A stretch of DNA of 47,772 nt from Sporosarcina luteola (GTDB taxonomy: Bacteria > Bacillota > Bacilli > Bacillales_A > Planococcaceae): contig NZ_JAMBOI010000017.1 of NCBI RefSeq assembly GCF_023715535.1, forward strand, positions 1-47,772, written 5' to 3'. A program made the position numbers and the translations under genes. Below the pieces are notes generated by a model that was not told where the DNA came from, did not search any database, and saw only the letters and a list, made by a program, of their open reading frames with translations. The stretch's first letter is position 1, and each line of letters starts with the position of its first letter. Shown here one piece after another: positions 41,756 through 47,772 of this stretch.

Positions 41756-43873
41756 TCATATCCTTTTCGGCCAAAAACTCCATTTGCCAAGCAAAATCAG
41801 TATAGCAGGAATGAGCAATGGCCGGACGATGAATGTGTCGATCAAGATGCCTAATGCCATGATGAAACCGAATAGCTTCAATTCATAAATCGGCATCGTC
41901 GCAAGCACGAGGAATGTCGCCGCTAATATTAATCCTGCCGAACTAATGACTCCGCCGGTCCGCTCTACTCCTCTTCGCACCGCATCGTCAAAAGGCAGTT
42001 CTCTCATCTCTTCCCGGATCCTTGCAATCAGCATGATGGAATAATCGACGCCAAGTGCAACAAGGAAGACAAATGCGTAAAGCGGAATTCGATAGCTAAG
42101 CCCTTCCAAGTCTAAGAAAACTTCGAATAAGAAGTAGGCCAAGCCCACTGTAGCCCCAAACGATAGCAATATGCTCCCAATCATGTAAACCGGTGCAATG
42201 ATAGACCTCGTTTGTAAGCCTAGCATTATCGTTATCAAAACGGTCATTAAAATCATAACAATCCACGTATCCCGATCATTGATATCCCGTACATCGGCAT
42301 TGACCGCCGTCTCACCGGAAATATACATAGATGTGTCGGATTGGTTCGCATCCTTTAAGATCCTTTCGCTGTCTTCCCGGAGCTTTAAGACCGCATCGAA
42401 CGCTTCCTCATCATAAGGATTACCTGCAAATGTGACGGTGAATTTTGCCGCTTTCCCATCTTCGCTCATAGGATTGCCTTGCGTTGTGACACTGGCGATG
42501 GCAGGATCCTCTTCAATTCGTTCAATCACCGCCTGCAGCCCTTCCATGCCCAATTCGTTTTCAGATACGAATAGCAACGTCCCCGGAGCCAAGCTTCCTT
42601 CTGAAAAGTCCTTTCCTAACCGCTCATACCCAACCCTGGATGAAAGATCTTCCGGAAAAGACGCAATTAAATCGTATGACTCTTTCATGTTTGTCATATT
42701 CCAAGCGCCAAGCCCTAGTAATACTAGAATAGGAACCATGAATAGGAACGGCTTTTTTGTAACGACAGCCGCCACTTTCCCCCAAACCGTTTTCTTCTCT
42801 ACTGTCTTATCCCCGTATTTCGGGATGACTGGCCAGAATGCCTTCCTGCCGATTACCGCAAACAACGCCGGCAATAATGTCAATCCTGCTATAAGCATCG
42901 CGCCTGCCGCAATGGCGAATACCGGTGCAAAATTACGGTACGGCTCATACAAGGCTAGGAACAATGTCGCCACGCCCAACACAATCGTGCTGCCACTGAA
43001 GAAAATCGGCTCCTTGACATGGCGCATCGTTTCCTGCATCGCAACATTTGCATCCTCATGCAACTTCAATTCTTCCCGATAGCGTGAGAAGATGAGCAAA
43101 GAATAATCCGTAACGACAGCAAATAAAAGAATCGTCATAATTGACAGCGCTTGGCTGTCCACACCGAACCAGCCCTGTGCAGTCGTAAAACCGACCACTC
43201 GATCGACTACTGCGTAAACGATTCCTGCACCAACTAAAGGGATCAACGTCAATAGAGGCGACCGGTAGATGACTAACAACAAGACCAAAATCAGACCTAC
43301 TGTAGATAGCAACAGGACAATATCTGCTTGGCTGAATAGCTCAACTGCATCCGAGGCGATTCCAGCCGGCCCTGTCCAGGACAGTTCAATACCTTCCGCT
43401 ACTTGATCGCCGACAGATTCCTTAATGGATTGAACTAACTTGTGCAAATCCTTTCCTTCAAGGTTTTGCGGTAATGATAGCGGAATGAAAAATGTTTTTT
43501 CATTTTCCGATAGGAATGACGCGCGTTGCTCAGGCTGCAGTTTGGATAATGGAATGACATCCACTTCGTCAAACGCTTTATCCTCTTTCAATGCTTCAAT
43601 AGCTTCCGCAAAGTTGACGACCTCTTCATCCGATAACCCGCTATCCTTATGGAAGACTGCAAATAGCGGGATGCCGCCGTCATTCGGAAAATACTTTTCC
43701 AGCTCATGCGCTGCCACGATGGACGGTGCATCTGTAGGCAAGCCGGAGTCCTTATTGGCAATGACATTCTCCTTGCTGCCCGGTGCAAACGCGGATAGCA
43801 TAATTGTCATCAGGAGCCAAATCCCTATGGAGGTCCACCAAAGACGTCTGCCTTTTAATTTTCCTTCTAGCAC
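41756..43873 (-). CDS. MMPL/RND-family transporter (YdfJ-like)
   Basis: 705-residue membrane pump with two MMPL halves. Each has an N-terminal helix, a large outer loop, then a five- to six-helix bundle; GVDSQALSIMTILLFAVVTDYSLLI and VDYSIMLIARIREE with FSRYREEL/DDAVRRGVERTGGVI are the paired family blocks, and the TDYSLL / VDYSIM aspartates are in the proton path of the family. GTG 43873 with AAGGAAG overlaps the stop of the small four-helix gene by one base, so translation is coupled. MmpL proteins of mycobacteria carry lipids, and some are linked to haem; the cargo here is unproven. It is last in the HssRS-linked unit. Confidence 0.92.
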   Translation of the reverse strand: MLEGKLKGRRLWWTSIGIWLLMTIMLSAFAPGSKENVIANKDSGLPTDAPSIVAAHELEKYFPNDGGIPLFAVFHKDSGLSDEEVVNFAEAIEALKEDKAFDEVDVIPLSKLQPEQRASFLSENEKTFFIPLSLPQNLEGKDLHKLVQSIKESVGDQVAEGIELSWTGPAGIASDAVELFSQADIVLLLSTVGLILVLLLVIYRSPLLTLIPLVGAGIVYAVVDRVVGFTTAQGWFGVDSQALSIMTILLFAVVTDYSLLIFSRYREELKLHEDANVAMQETMRHVKEPIFFSGSTIVLGVATLFLALYEPYRNFAPVFAIAAGAMLIAGLTLLPALFAVIGRKAFWPVIPKYGDKTVEKKTVWGKVAAVVTKKPFLFMVPILVLLGLGAWNMTNMKESYDLIASFPEDLSSRVGYERLGKDFSEGSLAPGTLLFVSENELGMEGLQAVIERIEEDPAIASVTTQGNPMSEDGKAAKFTVTFAGNPYDEEAFDAVLKLREDSERILKDANQSDTSMYISGETAVNADVRDINDRDTWIVMILMTVLITIMLGLQTRSIIAPVYMIGSILLSFGATVGLAYFLFEVFLDLEGLSYRIPLYAFVFLVALGVDYSIMLIARIREEMRELPFDDAVRRGVERTGGVISSAGLILAATFLVLATMPIYELKLFGFIMALGILIDTFIVRPLLIPAILILLGKWSFWPKRI

Positions 43874-44271
43874 TATCGTCTTCCTTCTTTCTCAATTAAG
43901 AATGTCACCAAAACAAATAGCACGAAGCTGATGAGCAGGACGCTTCCACCAACAATATAGAAGATGAGCGAGAATGTTTCATTCACACCGAACGGGTTCA
44001 TAAATTGTAACCACATACCTGCCGTCAGACCGATGGATCCGATGATTGCGGTCCAACCGTGTGCGGCAACCATCTTTTTCGCGCGGACTTTAAAAACTTT
44101 GTAGAAGACGCCCCAAGCGAAGACCGATAACCAACCAACGACTAGGATGTGCGCATGGATTGGACGGAAGGCATATGATCCAGCCCCCGCCATATGGGAG
44201 CCTAAAAATGCCCCAATTACCCCAAAGATCGCTGAAATCCTAATAAGTCGTAAACTCCATTTTTCTTGCAT
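43873..44271 (-). CDS. Four-helix membrane protein, oxidase subunit I-like, linked to HssRS
   Basis: 132 residues with four hydrophobic segments at about 8-31, 40-60, 69-90 and 97-126. Histidines at 26 (GSHMAG), 39 and 41 (PIHAHILVVGW) and 71 (AAHGW) recall haem ligands of the haem-copper oxidase subunit I fold; that likeness is by eye. ATG 44271 with AGGAGGAAATGAC. It follows the HssR-type direct repeat by about 50 bp and is translationally coupled to the MMPL pump. Possible haem-binding partner of the pump (inference). Confidence 0.75.
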   Translation of the reverse strand: MQEKWSLRLIRISAIFGVIGAFLGSHMAGAGSYAFRPIHAHILVVGWLSVFAWGVFYKVFKVRAKKMVAAHGWTAIIGSIGLTAGMWLQFMNPFGVNETFSLIFYIVGGSVLLISFVLFVLVTFLIEKEGRR

Positions 44272-44319
44272 GTCATTTCCTCCTATTTCGTTTATGTTAT
44301 ATTCCTATCATAGGAGGTC

Positions 44320-44339
44320 AACATGAACGGAACATGAAC
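44320..44339 (-). promoter_or_regulatory. HssR-type direct repeat
   Basis: On the minus strand GTTCATGTT-CC-GTTCATGTT, two identical 9-mers two bases apart. From memory the HssR box before staphylococcal hrtAB is GTTCATATT-N2-GTTCATATT. It lies six bases beyond the hssS stop and about 50 bp before the four-helix gene; TTGACC and TATAAC lie just downstream. Confidence 0.82.
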
Positions 44340-44345
44340 AGGACA

Positions 44346-45725
44346 TTACAATTTTGGAAGTGTGACCGTAAATGTTGTGCCGACCTCTTCCTCACTTTCA
44401 ACTTTAACGCTGCCTCCGTGGAGCTTCACGACTTGATGGACAATGGAGAGTCCGAGCCCTGTCCCCTCGACTTGCTGCGTCCTGGAATGGTCTACCCGGT
44501 AAAACCGGTCAAACAGCCTTCTCAAATGTTCCTCTGCAATCCCGGCGCCATTGTCCCGGAAGATAACTTTCAATTCATCCGCACTTTCTGTCAGGCGAAC
44601 CTCTATCTCGCCGCCCATCCGCGTATATTTCAACGCATTGGAGAGTAGGTTCTCCCATACTTTTTCAAGGAAAGCGGGATCTCCTACCATCTCCACTTCA
44701 TCCACCTCCATGACGAGTGACATCTGTTTCTCTTCCAGAAGCCATCTTTGTTTTCGGATGACTTCTTTTAATTGCTCATCCAGACGGAATTTCATTTGCT
44801 TCAACGGTGACTCCAATTGGTCGAGTGACGTCAACAGCAATAACTGCTTCGTCAATGAAGAGAGCCGCTCCGTCTCGGATTGGATGACTCTCGCATAGTT
44901 TTTCCGCTCCCGTTCAGGCAGTCCGCTGTCCATCAGCAAATTGGCATATCCTTTAATATTGAGCAGAGGAGATTGGAAATCATGTGACACGTCACTGATG
45001 AATTCCTTGCGCACCCGGTCATTTTCACTAAGCTTCTCCGTCATCCGCTGAAAACTTTGCGCCAGTTGGCCGATCTCATCACGACGGTTAATATCAAGTG
45101 AGCCCGTGAACTTTTCATCGCCGACCTTTTTTGCAGCCGTGGTCAGCTTTGTAATCGGTTCAATCAATTTCTTCGCTACAATCAACATCGACAGCAGACT
45201 GACAATCGCCATGACGACGACCATGCCGCCCAATAGGTAATGAACTTCCGTAAACAACAGTTTAATATCAGGCCTCATGAACAGGGCATATGTTTCCCCA
45301 TTGTATGTAAACGGAACGCCTACCGTGTTCGCAAGTTCATCGGAGAAAAAACCGGTCATGAACGTCTCCGTCTTCAAATCCCGCATTCCGTGATACGGGC
45401 GGCCATCCAGTACTTGATCCACAGAAGCGGTCCTCAAGTTCTCCACCCGGAATGGCGCTCCATACTTAGTTGCTTTCAGATCCTCGTTCACGACGAACAA
45501 TTTATAACCGGTTGCGGCCTGCGTCTTGAAATACTTTTCCAAATCGGCAGGTTCCTCCGTTTCAATGTAGTCGGCCATCGTAAGTGCGATACTCATGTTT
45601 TTTGCGTCATTCTGCCCTTTCAATTGCTGATGATAATATGTATTCACTACAAGAAATGCGATGACGGTACTTGTCAGCATAATGCCCGTTGTGAAGGAGA
45701 GGAACTTTCCATAAAGCGATCTCAT
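44346..45725 (-). CDS. hssS: HssS-like sensor histidine kinase
   Basis: 459-residue membrane kinase. TM1 at about 13-33 and TM2 at about 164-186 frame an outer domain with TGFFSDELANTVGVPF and ALFMRPDIKLLF, blocks I recall from staphylococcal HssS. HAMP around 188-240, the phosphohistidine in VSHDFQSP, then N box (NLLSNALKYT), DNGAGI and GTGLGL. HssS senses haem (established for the family). It overlaps hssR by four bases (ATGA). Confidence 0.87.
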   Translation of the reverse strand: MRSLYGKFLSFTTGIMLTSTVIAFLVVNTYYHQQLKGQNDAKNMSIALTMADYIETEEPADLEKYFKTQAATGYKLFVVNEDLKATKYGAPFRVENLRTASVDQVLDGRPYHGMRDLKTETFMTGFFSDELANTVGVPFTYNGETYALFMRPDIKLLFTEVHYLLGGMVVVMAIVSLLSMLIVAKKLIEPITKLTTAAKKVGDEKFTGSLDINRRDEIGQLAQSFQRMTEKLSENDRVRKEFISDVSHDFQSPLLNIKGYANLLMDSGLPERERKNYARVIQSETERLSSLTKQLLLLTSLDQLESPLKQMKFRLDEQLKEVIRKQRWLLEEKQMSLVMEVDEVEMVGDPAFLEKVWENLLSNALKYTRMGGEIEVRLTESADELKVIFRDNGAGIAEEHLRRLFDRFYRVDHSRTQQVEGTGLGLSIVHQVVKLHGGSVKVESEEEVGTTFTVTLPKL

Positions 45726-46396
45726 GTATCGGACACCTCGAGCTTGTAACCGACTCCACGTACCGTCGTTATGTGAATGCCCTCCGGAAGCCCCTCAAGC
45801 TTGTCGCGCAGCCGTTTGATATGAACGTTCAGCGTCTGTTCATCCCCTTCATAATCGAAGCCCCACACGCGTTCGATAAGGAAATCACGTTCAAACACCT
45901 GATTCGGCTTGGAGGCAAGAACGGATAGCAGCTCAAACTCCTTCAGTGGCAGCAACAGTATCTTTTTCCCGACCGACACTTCATAGCTTTGCCTGTTGAT
46001 CTTAAGCGGACCTGTTTGTATGAGCACATCGACTGCCTTGTCATATCTCCGTAAGATGGCATTGATTCTGAACAAAAGCTCCTTAGGCTCAAACGGTTTG
46101 ACGACATAATCGTCGGATCCAGCCAAAAACCCCTTCTCTTTATCCTCCAGCGCACCCTTAGCCGTTAGCAATAATACCGGGATACCCGCTTCCGCCCGCA
46201 GTCTCTTCGTTAAATCAAACCCATCCATCCCGGGCATCATTACATCGACAACCGCCAAGTCGGGAAGCTGTTCCTTCAATATCCCAAGTGCCTGCTCCCC
46301 ATCAGCCGCCTTGATCACTTCATACCCCGCCTGGGATAGATGGATATTCACCAACTCCAATATATTCGGATCGTCATCCACCACGAGTATTTTCAT
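45722..46396 (-). CDS. hssR: HssR-like response regulator, OmpR family
   Basis: 224 residues: receiver domain 1-115 with the acidic pair DDD and phosphoacceptor Asp51 (VVDVMMPG), then a winged-helix DNA-binding domain (FERDFLIERVWGFDYEGDEQTLNVHIKRLRDKL). It is expected to bind direct repeats, and one lies at 44320-44339. ATG 46396, two bases after the yihY stop. Confidence 0.88.
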   Translation of the reverse strand: MKILVVDDDPNILELVNIHLSQAGYEVIKAADGEQALGILKEQLPDLAVVDVMMPGMDGFDLTKRLRAEAGIPVLLLTAKGALEDKEKGFLAGSDDYVVKPFEPKELLFRINAILRRYDKAVDVLIQTGPLKINRQSYEVSVGKKILLLPLKEFELLSVLASKPNQVFERDFLIERVWGFDYEGDEQTLNVHIKRLRDKLEGLPEGIHITTVRGVGYKLEVSDT

Positions 46397-46398
46397 AT

Positions 46399-47214
46399 TT
46401 ATCTACCCTTCCCTTTCAAAAATGCTCGCAACTCTGCATTGAGCAGCCCTGAAACCATCAGAATGACTGCCGTCAAATAAAACCATAGGACGAGCAGAAT
46501 TATTCCGGACAACTGTCCATAGAGCCTCGTATAATCGACATTTGCCACATAGCTTCCGAAGAAGAGTGAGAACAGCTGCCAGCCGATTGCTGAGAAAATC
46601 GCACCCGGCAACACTTCCTTCACTCTCATTCTACCTGTGGGAACTACTTTGTAAAACAATAGGAAAAACAGGAACAAGAACAGCGTGCCAATGCCCCACT
46701 TCACCATCGGCCACACAGTTTGCCATCCGCGCCATTGCTCTACCGTATCGTAATATGTCACCACTTCATGCAATGCCCTTTCAATTAGCGGAAGAAACAG
46801 TGACAAGGATAGGATAAGCATGAATAATAGCGTCACACCCAAATCCCTGATCAACACTTTCCAAAAAGGATATTTCCTGACATACCCATACGCCTGATCC
46901 AACGAGCGCGCCAACGATTGCACAGCAACCGATGACAGCCAAAAAGCGACCGCCAAGCTCGTGTACAAAACATTGCCCTGCACTTTGAAAATAATCGCCC
47001 TCACATTCTGCTCAATGATTACATACGCCTCACTCGGCGCAAATGGCCGAAGAAATGCTAAAAACATCTCCTCATCTACCGGCAAATAACTAAGCAAGGA
47101 AAACAGGAATATGAGAAAAGGAAACATCGATAATAATAAATAATATGCCGTCTGCGCGGCCTGATCGAAAAAACGCTCTTTGAAAAATCTCATCGCCACA
47201 TTGCGTACAATCAC
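46399..47214 (-). CDS. yihY: YihY/BrkB-family membrane protein
   Basis: 271 residues with six hydrophobic segments; AAQTAYYLLLSMFPFLIFLFSL, AVQSLARSLDQAYG and LYGQLSGIILLVLWFYLTAVIL are typical of the YihY/UPF0761 family. Function is unsettled. I start at GTG 47214 after GGAGG; the open frame to 47349 enters the repeat array and is rejected. It leads the cluster yihY-hssR-hssS. Confidence 0.9.
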   Translation of the reverse strand: MIVRNVAMRFFKERFFDQAAQTAYYLLLSMFPFLIFLFSLLSYLPVDEEMFLAFLRPFAPSEAYVIIEQNVRAIIFKVQGNVLYTSLAVAFWLSSVAVQSLARSLDQAYGYVRKYPFWKVLIRDLGVTLLFMLILSLSLFLPLIERALHEVVTYYDTVEQWRGWQTVWPMVKWGIGTLFLFLFFLLFYKVVPTGRMRVKEVLPGAIFSAIGWQLFSLFFGSYVANVDYTRLYGQLSGIILLVLWFYLTAVILMVSGLLNAELRAFLKGKGR

Positions 47215-47279
47215 CTTCTCCCACCTCCTCCTTTCAATATACCCTATTCTTCCAGAAGAAATTGAATGCGTGGAGGAGA

Positions 47280-47540
47280 ATTTTTGATGGTAGAGCAGGG
47301 GGAGATTGTTTTGGGCGCGCGGGGGATCGCTTTGGACGTGGAATTGCATTCTTTGGGCGCGCGGGGGCTTGTTTTGGGAGCGGAACGACTATTTTGAGCG
47401 CGCAGCGGCATTCTTTGAGCGCGGAACGACTATCTTGAGCGCGCAGCGGCATTCTTTGAGCGCGGAACGGCTATCTTGAGCGCGCAGCGGCATTCTTTGA
47501 GCGCGGAACGACTACCTTGAGCGCGCAGCGGCATTCTTTG
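47280..47540. repeat. Second array of the TTTGAGCGCG repeat, 20-21 bp units
   Basis: About 12 units. Alternating types, GAGCGCGCAGCGGCATTCTT and GAGCGCGGAACGACTATCTT, give a 41-bp double unit. The part at 47.28-47.39 kb is degraded (GGGCGCGCGGGGG). The core matches the array at 131-361, in the same direction. Open frames on the minus strand here are by-products. Confidence 0.85.
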
Positions 47541-47772
47541 GATTGAGTCCATATAATTGTGTAAATAGGAAAAGGCCTTTTCCATCCCCTGTGATAAAAT
47601 GTTTTCAACCACGATAAACATTTGGAGGAATGGAAAATGGCCCACCTTAATTTTAACCTAGATATGGATATTTTAAAAGACTCTGTGATGAATTCAAACA
47701 TTGACGCTGTCGTCAAATCCACAATCGTTCTGGTGTTGAATGAATATATGGAAATGGAACGGGACGAGTACC
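47541..47772 (+). mobile_element. Left end of an IS256-family element, cut by the window edge
   Basis: The repeat array stops inside a unit and GATTGAGTCCATATAATTGT begins, which I take for the terminal inverted repeat. A transposase gene starts 96 bp in. The right end lies outside the window, so the boundary and target duplication cannot be checked. Confidence 0.75.
47637..47772 (+). CDS. IS256-family transposase, N-terminal part
   Basis: 45 codons are visible. NLDMDILKDSVMNS and VVKSTIVLVLNEYMEMERDE match the N-terminus of IS256 transposases (DDE enzymes that move the element). ATG with TGGAGGA. The catalytic residues are beyond the window. Confidence 0.9.
   Translation, partial: MAHLNFNLDMDILKDSVMNSNIDAVVKSTIVLVLNEYMEMERDEY

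Noticed and set aside
47234..47722. Minus-strand open frames over the right array and the IS end
   Set aside because: Repeat-derived; the 41-bp double unit is not a multiple of three, and they run against the transposase gene.

Overview
The window looks like chromosomal DNA of a low-to-mid GC Bacillota from the order Bacillales. The Sporosarcina/Planococcaceae group is my inference from gene style and intergenic repeats; I could not search a database. Support comes from Gram-positive RNA regulators (a T-box leader and a class I preQ1 riboswitch), lipoboxes followed by Bacillus-type ABC systems, SigA-like promoters, GGAGG ribosome binding sites and many GTG/TTG starts. No rRNA, tRNA or CRISPR array was seen. 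A 21-bp repeat array lies near each end, and the right one is interrupted by the start of an IS256-family element that runs off the window.

Left part (0.4-9.1 kb): wrbA lies downstream of an allantoin operon on the minus strand (pucI, allB, an MFS carrier, allC). ridA is divergent from it. Next comes a quinone-response operon (MhqO-like dioxygenase plus FMN reductase) behind two MhqR-like operators. Middle left (9.2-16.2 kb): yitT and brnQ form an operon under an isoleucine-type T-box. A complete sugar ABC importer (binding protein, two permeases, ATPase) follows, with a terminator in its leader. helD (16.5-18.9 kb) is on the plus strand.

Accessory stretch (18.9-31.7 kb): small membrane or secreted proteins of unknown function, decayed pieces of DMT transporters, a YiaAB protein, an intact EamA transporter divergent from a LysR regulator, a DoxX gene with a thiol/quinone-type operator, an orphan ribA-ribD-HAD phosphatase operon, a YfcC-type carrier, a fragment of a second topB, and a MocR-type regulator. 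Right part (31.9-47.8 kb): topB, then queC-queD-queE under a preQ1 riboswitch, a Fur-controlled ferric-iron ABC importer, and a TetR regulator whose operator occurs identically before the next gene, an NAD(P)-dependent epimerase-like protein. Last is a minus-strand cluster yihY-hssR-hssS-(4-TM protein)-MMPL transporter.

The most unusual unit is the last one. The two-component pair resembles the haem sensor HssRS, and an HssR-type direct repeat (GTTCATGTT, 2 bp, GTTCATGTT) lies directly before a small histidine-bearing four-helix membrane protein and an MMPL/RND transporter, where the usual HrtAB exporter would be expected. The second notable unit is ribA-ribD plus a HAD phosphatase without the rest of the riboflavin operon, which could make 5-amino-6-ribitylaminouracil.
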